This document shows, in pieces, positions 34,709 to 41,049 of a stretch of DNA of 41,049 bases. The notes under the pieces are model-generated. The model did no database searches and had not been told where the DNA came from. It worked only from the letters and a program-made list of their open reading frames with translations. Location: positions 1 to 41,049 of the forward strand of contig NZ_DAHVNP010000025.1 of assembly GCF_027319265.1 (NCBI RefSeq). Direction: 5' to 3'. Numbering within the stretch: position 1 is the first letter of the stretch; the number at the start of each line of letters is the position of its first letter. The position numbers and the translations under genes were made by a program. Source of the stretch: Ferrimicrobium sp. GTDB taxonomy: Bacteria > Actinomycetota > Acidimicrobiia > Acidimicrobiales > Acidimicrobiaceae.

Positions 34709-35845
34709 TTGCCGAGCGAAGGTACAGGAACGACTTCCAGCGTTCGCAAGATTATTCACGTGGACATGGATGCCTTTTTCGCAGCCGTCGAGCAGAGAGA
34801 CCACCCTGAACTACGAGGGAAACCCGTCATCGTCGGTGGAGATCCTGCAGGTCGCGGAGTCGTAGCGACCTGCAGTTATGAGGCTCGCCGTTTCGGCGTT
34901 CACTCCGCCATGACTGCTTCTCGAGCCAAGTCACTCTGTCCTCAGGGGATATTTCTCCGTCCCCGAATGGACGCTTACCGACACGCATCCCAGCAGGTCA
35001 TGGAGATTCTGCACAGCTACACCTCCCTTGTGGAACCCCTCTCCCTCGATGAAGCATTCCTTGACGTGACGGAGGCCACCTCGGATGGGCTCCTAGCAAT
35101 CGAGATCGCCAAAGAGATCCGTGGGCGTATCGAGAGTGAGACTGGGCTCACTGCCTCGGCTGGGGTGTCCTATAACAAATTGCTCGCCAAACTCGCCTCC
35201 GACTGGCGTAAACCAAATGGCCTCATGGTGATTCCGCCAGAGCGTGGATTAGCATTCCTGGCCCCCCTCCACGTGAGCAAGCTCCATGGTATCGGGCCAG
35301 CCACCGTGGACAAGTTGGCCAAATTGGAGATCCACACGGTTCTTGAACTCCGCCATACATCGCAGCAGACACTGGTGAGCAACTTCGGCAAGATCGGACT
35401 CTGGTTTCACGAAGTAGCCAATGGGATCGATCTGCGTCCCGTCCAACCCAACCGTGTACGCAAATCCGTCGGCAGTGAGCGGACCTTCCCAACCAACCTC
35501 AACGACAGGCAGGAGATGATGACGGTTCTCACGGAGATGGTAGAACGGGTCTCGTCTCATCTCTCTGCGTTGGACCTTGCCGGTCGCACCGTGAGTATCA
35601 AAGCACGCTTCCCAGACTTTCAGACAGTGACCAGGGCGCTCACCGTCCCGGAGCCAATCTGGCGCCCAGAGGCGATCTCAGCTATCTTGCCGACACTCCT
35701 GGCAAGAGCCGTCCCCACCGATCGAGGTGCCCATGCATCGGTTCGATTGTTGGGCGTGGCGATCAGCGGTCTGGTAAACACTCAGACGGATGTGGTCATC
35801 GTTGATCAGCTCAGCTTATTGGATGAAACCGTTCTCAATGGGTAA
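34709..35845 (+). CDS. dinB: DNA polymerase IV (Y-family)
   Basis: This 378-residue Y-family polymerase has the first catalytic acid motif IIHVDMDAFFAAVEQRDHPE, the palm motif EPLSLDEAFLDVT (Asp-Glu pair), and the helix-hairpin-helix/thumb sequence GVSYNKLLAKLASDWRKPNG followed by LHGIGPATVDKLAKL. A little-finger domain (KSVGSERTFPTNL...) follows. It ends with QLSLLDE, a beta-clamp binding motif. Pol IV copies past damaged bases at the cost of accuracy. The start is TTG at 34709 with AAGGAG (34696-34701) 7 nt upstream. It stands alone and appears intact. Co-occurrence with ada in this window is notable, but the two are 26 kb apart. Confidence 0.95.
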   Translation: MPSEGTGTTSSVRKIIHVDMDAFFAAVEQRDHPELRGKPVIVGGDPAGRGVVATCSYEARRFGVHSAMTASRAKSLCPQGIFLRPRMDAYRHASQQVMEILHSYTSLVEPLSLDEAFLDVTEATSDGLLAIEIAKEIRGRIESETGLTASAGVSYNKLLAKLASDWRKPNGLMVIPPERGLAFLAPLHVSKLHGIGPATVDKLAKLEIHTVLELRHTSQQTLVSNFGKIGLWFHEVANGIDLRPVQPNRVRKSVGSERTFPTNLNDRQEMMTVLTEMVERVSSHLSALDLAGRTVSIKARFPDFQTVTRALTVPEPIWRPEAISAILPTLLARAVPTDRGAHASVRLLGVAISGLVNTQTDVVIVDQLSLLDETVLNG

Positions 35846-36122
35846 CCGCCATCATGAGAGCCACGATCCACACCCAGGCACAGCGCCATGGAGGAATGGT
35901 GAAGAGATTCGAATTGCACCCTTCACCCAATCCCGATTACGACATGAGAGCCTCAAGACAAGGAGGCGCCTCCCCCACCTACTCCCTCGCTGATGCCGGT
36001 ATTGTACCAGGCGGTGGAAGAGACGGTTCCGCCTGATTAGGCATGGGGCCACATGAGTGCAGAGACCCATTTGGCTCCGGATCTCTAGTCATGCCACACC
36101 AGCACCATAGGAGGACTGGCGG

Positions 36123-36482
36123 TTAGAAGGTAAGAACGTTCCAGTCCTCCGCCAGTTTCGTGGCCACTTCCACGCCGCCCTTCACCGTCTCACACTCGAA
36201 CATCTGGTCCTTGGTCAGCCCAAGACTCTCCAAGGAGACCTCACAGACGGCAATCCTTACCCCAGCCTCTCGCAATCCAATTAGCTGCTGTTCGAACTGT
36301 GGTGAGTTTTTCTGATTGGAGCGCAACACCTCAACACCGGGACCGAGCAGTAATAGTTCAACGGGCATCTCCTGCTTTGTCTTGCGGATCATGAGCGTCA
36401 TCTGTAGCACGGCATTTGCCCTGACGAAGGCTTCCTTCCCTGTTGTCAATACAACAAGTGTTGATCGGTCAGTCGACTCCAC
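36123..36482 (-). CDS. DsrE-family protein
   Basis: This is a 119-residue single-domain protein. It begins with TLVVLTTGKEAFVRANAVLQ, the Rossmann-like first strand and helix of DsrE/YchN proteins. The middle reads VELLLLGPGVEVLRSNQKNS, followed by REAGVRIAVCEVSLESLGL, where the Cys (about residue 80) matches the conserved sulfur-carrying cysteine of the family. It ends with KGGVEVATKLAEDWNVLTF. DsrE proteins carry or transfer persulfide sulfur; no tusA or dsr genes are present here. The GTG start at 36482 follows AGGAGG closely, so it is well supported. An 84-codon frame just upstream overlaps it but is probably not a gene. Confidence 0.85.
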   Translation of the reverse strand: MESTDRSTLVVLTTGKEAFVRANAVLQMTLMIRKTKQEMPVELLLLGPGVEVLRSNQKNSPQFEQQLIGLREAGVRIAVCEVSLESLGLTKDQMFECETVKGGVEVATKLAEDWNVLTF

Positions 36483-36946
36483 ATCTCCTCCTCATCACTG
36501 AGTACTTTCATATTCACCCAGCAGATAGCCCAATGGGTCTCATCATCATGGTAGCCATATCCACCAACACTGGAACCTTCACTGACTGCTTCCTTGCCTC
36601 TTGGTGACGCGCCTACGCGATAACACCTGGCCATCGGCTCAACGGATCCGTACCACGTAGAGCCCTGCATCATACCAACAGTCATGTGAAGGAGCGACAT
36701 TCCTGCTCACAATCGTTCGTGCGATCGTCAATGCTTGTTTGGATCAACACGCACAATCCAGCAACAGCAGCGACCGTTCCGTCGAAAACCTTCGGTCGGT
36801 GTCGCCTCGGGCTTTATCGCCTGCAGAGTGTTCCCTTTGGTTAGCGTTCTAGCGGTCGTGCAAGTCGGCACGGCCTAGTTCTGTGTGGCTAGCACGATCG
36901 ACCCTCGCACTTGATCCACTCGCCCTAGCAGGACAAACGACATCAC
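36483..36946. other. Upstream region of the DsrE gene, no clear gene
   Basis: An 84-codon minus-strand frame (36446-36700) overlaps the DsrE start and ends MKVLSDEEEMWSRLTDQHLL. It has no proper ribosome-binding site and no known motif. The rest holds nothing I recognise. Confidence 0.3.
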
Positions 36947-37363
36947 TTATCCATCGCTAGCAGCAATCCCTGGTGGATAAAGTCGGAAGCCCGACTCCTC
37001 CTTGTGATACAGGGAGCGATAGAACTCTTCGGCGGTATCAGTGATGAGGTCGACCCTTGCCACGCCGAGTAGCGGGAACGCGTGGGATATGATTCTCCTG
37101 GCAATACCGGCTCTTCGAACACTCAGCTCAACAACGAGAAGGGACAGGTGGGCTTGTATTGCTCTATCGGTTTGGAAGTAAGCGAATCCGACAACTCGAC
37201 CGGCATCGGTGGCAACAACGGACACGACCCCTGGCGCCGTGAAGACTGCGTGCGCCCGATCCCTGTCGTCAACATAGGAACTCCAGGCCTCTTGGCGGCA
37301 CAAGGCAAGCACACCATCAAGATCGCCTTCTTGGTATTCTCTGAAATCGACTGCATCCCGCAC
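36947..37363 (-). CDS. GNAT family N-acetyltransferase, short form
   Basis: This 138-residue single GNAT domain starts FREYQEGDLDGVLALCRQEA and continues VVSVVATDAGRVVGFAYFQT. Motif A is LSLLVVELSVRRAGIARRII, with R-R-A-G-I-A in place of the usual R-G-x-G-I/L-A. It ends RVDLITDTAEEFYRSLYHKE and SGFRLYPPG, where the F-Y-x-x-L-x-x-x-x-x-G-F ending matches motif B. It should bind acetyl-CoA; the acceptor is unknown. The gene is complete and alone. The start codon context is unremarkable. Confidence 0.8.
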   Translation of the reverse strand: MRDAVDFREYQEGDLDGVLALCRQEAWSSYVDDRDRAHAVFTAPGVVSVVATDAGRVVGFAYFQTDRAIQAHLSLLVVELSVRRAGIARRIISHAFPLLGVARVDLITDTAEEFYRSLYHKEESGFRLYPPGIAASDG

Positions 37364-37835
37364 GCACTCAATCTAACCGCGTCTCAGCGCCAAGAGCTTC
37401 CGCCACGAATACAATCGACCTGGAGTCGACACGTCGGAGATCATGATTCGAGCACGATCCCCGGGAATCTGTCAGACCAACTTCCATCTCTGTTCCCGCA
37501 GCCCGACGCGATCACAGACTGTTGCCGAAGGGTGCTACTTGTCTGATTGCTTTGACTGAACTCTGTGAGAGTTACTACGTAAGAGCTACGCCGGGCGGGT
37601 AGGCTACGGTCCAAATACCGTCAGCTGACCCTGTGCGGTCGAGCTAACCCCCCCACACTAAGGTCGGGGGAAGTCAAAGGTAAGTAAAATTTAGAACGCT
37701 AAGCCACTGGAGCACCTGGGTCGGTTTCGCCACACCAGTGCAATGGGAATTCACAGTTTCTCTACCAAAATAGTTTACCAGTTGTTGGATTGACCCCTCG
37801 CCAACGGGCAAACTGAGATTGCCGATCCACTAAGG
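37364..37835. other. 470-bp divergent intergenic region, nothing firm
   Basis: A C-run (37648-37654) and a G-run (37666-37670) could pair as a short stem, but no T-run follows. No gene was recognised, and the ribosome-binding site of the downstream HNH gene is not evident. Confidence 0.35.
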
Positions 37836-38759
37836 TTGGGAGCAGTGAAGAACTTTCAAACAGACGACGGTGATTTGCAGCTCCGTCAGGCCATGTTTGA
37901 TCATCTGGACCGTTGCCTTGCAGGAGCGAAAGCAGAGTTTCTCCCCTCTCGCATGATCAATACCTTTGAGTTCCAGGGTCAACCTATCCGACTCATTGTA
38001 CAAAATGGAATCCGAAAGGTACGGGACCTCCCTGGCGCGTTGACCATTCGAACCACCTACACACCTCCATCAATGGTTCCACCGTATATCGATGATGTTG
38101 GATCGCATGGCCTAGTTCGCTATAAGTACCGAGGCGAAGATGGACAGCAATCGGACAATAGGGCGTTACGTCATGCCATGAAAATGGGGTTGCCCCTGGC
38201 TTACTTCGTTGGCATTGCACGCAGTATTTACCTGCCCATCTATCCCGTCTATGTCGAAGCGGAGGACCAATCACACCACGAGTTCGCGATAGCGGTGGAC
38301 CAATATCTTCATGGACTCGACCTTGATTCGATCGATATCTTTCAACGTGAGTACCGCGCTAAGATGACCAAGGCTAGATTGCACCAACCATCGTTTCGAG
38401 CACGAGTTCTCTATGCCTATAATTCGACCTGCGCGATTTGTCGCCTCCATCACGCCGAACTACTAGATGCTGCCCACATTCTTCCCGATGGCCATCCGCG
38501 AGGGATACTGATTGTGCCCAATGCATTGACCCTGTGCAAGCTCCATCATGCCGCCTTTGACCGCAATCTCTTGGGTATTCGCCCCGACTTCGTCGTGGAG
38601 GTGAAACCCGAACTTCTACGCGAGATCGATGGCCCGATGCTCCAACATGGCCTCAAGGAAATGAATGGAACTCAGCTCGTACTTCCAAGAGAGCGGGCGT
38701 CGCATCCGGACAGAGCCCGCCTCTCGGAGCGATATGAGGAGTTTCGCAACACGAGGTGA
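37836..38759 (+). CDS. HNH restriction-type endonuclease (COG3440-like)
   Basis: This 307-residue protein has a C-terminal HNH nuclease domain. Cys199 and Cys202 (CAIC) and Cys234 with His237/His238 (LCKLHHAAFD) likely bind the structural zinc. DAAHILPDGHPRG (His214) and Asn229 (PNALTL) supply the His-Asn-His catalytic triad. The N-terminal ~180 residues (IVQNGIRKVRDLPGALTIRT, then TYTPPSMVPPYIDD, YKYRGEDGQQSDNRAL and PLAYFVGIARSIYLPIYPVY) match a pattern I recall in predicted restriction endonucleases of COG3440. Related proteins use this part to read DNA modification, such as phosphorothioate or methylcytosine, but that is inference. No methyltransferase lies nearby, which fits a stand-alone type IV enzyme. 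The start may be TTG 37836 or GTG 37845. Confidence 0.82.
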   Translation: MGAVKNFQTDDGDLQLRQAMFDHLDRCLAGAKAEFLPSRMINTFEFQGQPIRLIVQNGIRKVRDLPGALTIRTTYTPPSMVPPYIDDVGSHGLVRYKYRGEDGQQSDNRALRHAMKMGLPLAYFVGIARSIYLPIYPVYVEAEDQSHHEFAIAVDQYLHGLDLDSIDIFQREYRAKMTKARLHQPSFRARVLYAYNSTCAICRLHHAELLDAAHILPDGHPRGILIVPNALTLCKLHHAAFDRNLLGIRPDFVVEVKPELLREIDGPMLQHGLKEMNGTQLVLPRERASHPDRARLSERYEEFRNTR

Positions 38760-39114
38760 CCTTTCCAATCGCGCTAAACGGCGGAGTTTTTATGAACCAG
38801 CTTGCGCTAAAGATCCTCAACCTGACTGGCTGTGGGCAACCCCCAAGAGACCGCCCAATCTGGGATCGAGCACCACAATATGTCCAGTCATATCCGTAAC
38901 CATCTCCCTCAACTACTGATCTGCTCGTAAACTACTGTCCGTATAACTCCTTAAGATCTCAGCATCAAACTCAGTGGCCCAAGATGGATGATGAGACCAA
39001 CTACCACGAGTATGTCGCCTGGACACATCGATGTACGGATTACAAAGCAACATGAGACCAATGGATTACAGATAGTGGACTTGCTCAGCAAATGGGACAC
39101 CGGACTCCCCTTAC
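38760..39114. other. 355-bp interval, nothing recognised
   Basis: It lies between the HNH gene and the IS3-type remnant. No coding frame of quality and no terminator-like hairpin were seen. Confidence 0.3.
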
Positions 39115-39300
39115 CTATGTAGCCTGCAACATAGCGGCTTGTTCGAACTGAATCGGCGATAAATAGTCGATTCCCAATTGACGATGTCTCCCATTACACC
39201 ACTGGATCCAATCAGGGATTGCAGTTTTGACCCGTTGACGAAGGAGTGGCTCGGTTGCAATCTCATTGATGGCTGTTTATGGATAGCTCCGATTGCAGTC
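39115..39300 (-). pseudogene. C-terminal remnant of an IS3-type transposase
   Basis: The minus strand reads AINEIATEPLLRQRVKTAIP, followed by DWIQWCNGRHRQLGIDYLSP and IQFEQAAMLQAT, ending in TAG at 39115-39117. The W-x-N-x-x-R-x-H-x-x-L-G-x-x-x-P-x-x-F/Y-E pattern is the tail of IS3/IS150-type DDE integrase cores. An in-frame TAA occurs about 50 codons upstream of the end, and the rest of the transposase is missing, so only a fragment remains. Confidence 0.6.
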
Positions 39301-39423
39301 CGTCCAGTCCCAAATATAACCCAGCCACCATGCGAGGACTAGACCCGCACGAAGGCATCAGCTGGAGTCATTGGTGCACGGTCGTTGCATAGGTCACGAC
39401 GGCACAATCCCTGTCACATTTCG

Positions 39424-39439
39424 TGTCACGGAATCGTGA
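39424..39439. repeat. Short perfect inverted repeat
   Basis: GTCACGGAATCGTGAC has 6-bp arms and a 4-bp centre. It lies in non-coding DNA beside the IS remnant; it could be an operator or an IS end. Confidence 0.4.
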
Positions 39440-39519
39440 CTAAGCATGCCTATTGATGACACACAGTGAAGAACACGCCCTTGCTGACCTGCATTGATGT
39501 TAACGCCTGGGTAGGCATG

Positions 39520-39602
39520 AAGGGCTAGGATTTGAACTTCGGATCCAGAGTTCAACGGGCACCTGCTCCCGTGTACCACAAATCCTTGGTCTGGCCCGTT
39601 TA
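39520..39602 (-). pseudogene. Possible tRNA(Gln)-like remnant
   Basis: The minus strand contains GAACTCTGGATCCGAAG (an anticodon-loop-like CUCUGGA, anticodon CUG) followed by TTCAAATCC, a T-loop-like stretch. GTGGTACACGGGAGCA is D-arm-like. GGGCCAG and CTAGCCC, about 76 nt end to end, could form a 7-bp acceptor stem with one mismatch. The T-stem pairs poorly and the variable-loop/T-stem region looks about 8 nt short, so this is at best a decayed tRNA. Confidence 0.35.
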
Positions 39603-40133
39603 CTTAAAGGATGCGATACCATCCGATCAGGATCGGTATGCACCCATCCTGTGTATCTCTCGGTTCCGGATGCGGTCCTCAGCGGTGGACCCCATCCAGC
39701 GGAGACCCCGCAAGTGGCCCGGTGATCTTGGCCCAATGAATAATGGGTAAGGGACTCCAGTCAAGGTGAGTCCGACGAGAAGCTGGCCTATGGGAAGGCT
39801 CGGTCATGAGGTGAAAGGGGACGCTGTTCAGGGAGCGAGGCAAAATGGGCCTTTCCGTTAGCATTTGGGTTTTGACCACACCAGGTTGGTTCACCAGTAC
39901 GCAAGCAACACTTACGCTAGCTCCAATGATGGTTCGAGGAGGACGCCCCAATTGACTTCCAATATTTGTGCCTCCTCCTGTGAGACCTTCTATTATGATC
40001 GAAGCAGCTCACTGAATCGATCGGTTCTCGAGATTTTGAACTTCCAATATTGTGGGAATGAGTTCCTTATGAAGGTTTCTGGCCGTGATCCAGCGAACGT
40101 GGTAGTCAGCGCCTATATGGGTCGTACTTTGAC
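39603..40133. other. 530-bp gene-free interval upstream of the YbhN-type gene
   Basis: Plus- and minus-strand frames up to about 90-130 codons exist but have no start signals or motifs, and some are antisense to the membrane-protein gene. No promoter for the 40134 gene could be singled out. Confidence 0.3.
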
Positions 40134-40931
40134 ATGACCAGCGCAGGCTCGCGGCGAAGTAACTCTCACTGGTTTCGAATCCTTCGTTCCGTAGTCGAAG
40201 TCGCTCTTGCAGTTGTCGCAGGATATGCGATTTTCGCTCAACGACGTAATTTCGCACTTGCGATTGGCTTGTTTGCACATCTGCGATGGGGTTGGGTTGG
40301 CATCGCCATTCTCGCCGAGATGGCGTCAATGGGCGCTTTCGCTCGGATGCAGCGCTGGCTTCTACGCATAGGAGGTACAACACTGCATCTTTGGGCAATG
40401 ATTGAGATAACTCTTGCAGGCAATGCGCTTTCCGTGAGTCTTCCAGGCGGTGCTGCGTGGTCGACGGTATGGGCGTTAGACCAACTTCGGCGACGCGAAG
40501 CGCCCCGTCATCTTGTCGTTTGGGTACTTGTCGTTTCAGGTGTACTATCGAGCGTCACGATAAGTGGCATTTTGATCGCTGGAGTTTGGATCGCTGGTGA
40601 TAAAGGACCCAGCAGTGACCTACGGTGGCCCTTGCTCGCAGTTGCAATCACCTTAATCGGGGGATCTGCGATATTGGTGTTTCACCAACGGAGCCGTACT
40701 GCACGCGGCGCAACTTCAAAACACCTAGCTCGATTCTCCTCTGAGAGTCGCGTGCGCAAAGCTATCGAAGAGATCGGCCGGTATGCTCGCACGGTTGATC
40801 CGCGATGGCAGGACTGGATAGCGTCCCTATTCTTTGCTCTGATGAATTGGCTTACCGATATCGGCTGTCTTGTTGCATCAATTGTCGCCTTACATATCAC
40901 TGTCCCCTGCCCTAGCCATCAGAGCCCTTGA
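40134..40931 (+). pseudogene. YbhN/AglD-type lysylphosphatidylglycerol-synthase-like membrane protein, cut by an IS
   Basis: The 265-codon frame encodes at least six hydrophobic segments. It shows the family features GNALSVSLPGGAAWSTVWAL (the S-x-P-G-G/A-x-x-x-x-x-W loop), APRHLVVWVLVVSGVLSSVT, and the late pair NWLTDIGCLVASIVALHITVP. Full proteins of this UPF0104/YbhN group run past 320 residues and have further segments with a second P-G-G-x-G motif. Here family-like sequence ends at HITVP, followed by seven unrelated residues and TGA. The break coincides with TGTCCCCTGCCC at 40901, the likely end of an insertion sequence. The rest of the gene may lie beyond the IS, outside the window. Intact relatives flip or modify membrane lipids. 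Confidence 0.7.
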
Positions 40932-41049
40932 AGGGAGATCCACTACAGTCATATCAAGGGCGGGGAACGAGGAGTCAGATGAAGGTATACCCGAGAGAAC
41001 AGAAGGAACGAGTACTGAGAAGGCTCCTGGAACTAGGGGGTGGTGGGGA
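40901..41049 (+). mobile_element. Left end of an insertion sequence
   Basis: TGTCCCCTGCCCTAGCC starts where similarity of the YbhN-type gene is lost, and a transposase-like frame starts 62 bp further in. The TG-start and C-rich end are compatible with IS3-like termini. The element continues past the edge, so its family, right end and target duplication cannot be seen. Confidence 0.5.
40979..41049 (+). CDS. Transposase N-terminus (OrfA-like), runs off right edge
   Basis: ATG at 40979, with GAGGAG 5 nt upstream, encodes MKVYPREQKERVLRRLLELG and continues to the window end. A short basic start followed by a P-R/K-E-x-K/R-x-R-x-L helix is the usual beginning of IS3-family OrfA or related helix-turn-helix transposase proteins. 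Only ~23 residues are visible, so the family is not certain. Its place directly inside the element that interrupts the upstream membrane-protein gene supports the call. Confidence 0.5.
   Translation, partial: MKVYPREQKERVLRRLLELGGGG

Noticed and set aside
36446-36700. 84-codon frame overlapping the DsrE gene start
   Set aside because: AGGA is directly against the ATG, no motif is visible, and it overlaps the well-supported GTG start of the DsrE gene by 37 nt.
37648-37670. C-run and G-run as a terminator hairpin
   Set aside because: Only about 5 bp of stem around an 11-nt loop and no T-run after it.

Overview
The window looks like a stretch of accessory chromosome from an actinobacterium of moderate GC, possibly an acidimicrobial lineage. 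The evidence is an F420-type LLM oxidoreductase, an SCO6880-family conjugative-element protein, a MocR/YczE divergon, a fused pterin-dehydratase/VOC protein, many GTG/TTG starts and several genes that look leaderless. The taxon is an inference; no rRNA or other marker gene is present.

Layout. Bases 1-5.8 kb are mostly relics: an N-terminally truncated SCO6880-family gene running off the left edge, a small intact csbD, a broken IS66 transposase, a frameshifted and truncated GNAT gene, an intact lipoprotein gene and a broken alpha/beta hydrolase. From 6.0 to 15.9 kb the genes are mostly intact: a GNAT protein, an ada-EamA-transporter pair, a vapBC-type toxin-antitoxin pair, the DCoH-VOC fusion, a DHA2 drug exporter divergent from a double-domain Lrp-like regulator, and a DUF4143 ATPase with short tandem repeats beyond both ends. 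From 16.8 to 26.2 kb intact genes (two GNATs, LLM oxidoreductase, Fic, a small hypothetical) alternate with broken ones (RHH/HTH regulator, alpha/beta hydrolase, a YCF48/BNR-repeat lipoprotein, an MFS exporter). A SoxR-box-like promoter lies upstream of the MFS gene. From 26.5 to 38.8 kb come MocR-YczE, an MBL-fold hydrolase, a lipoprotein behind a mini-ORF and iterated repeats, an acyl-CoA synthetase, dinB, a DsrE protein, a GNAT and an HNH endonuclease. The right end (38.8-41.0 kb) is again a relic zone: the tail of an IS3-type transposase, a tRNA-like remnant, and a YbhN-type flippase gene cut by an IS whose transposase begins at the edge.

How the genes work together. There is no single long operon. 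The linked units are ada-EamA (1-nt overlap), vapB-vapC (4-nt overlap), DHA2 exporter/Lrp regulator (76-bp divergent promoter region), LLM oxidoreductase/RHH regulator (43-bp divergent region with mirrored -10 boxes), and MocR/YczE. Recurring themes are alkylation and damage repair (Ada, DinB), efflux, five GNAT acetyltransferases and possible invader defence (HNH nuclease, toxin-antitoxin).

I did not find a convincing new multi-gene system. The features most worth a second look are the SoxR-like operator without a local soxR, the iterated repeats, the many single-base gene breaks, and the relics at both ends that suggest mobile-element traffic.
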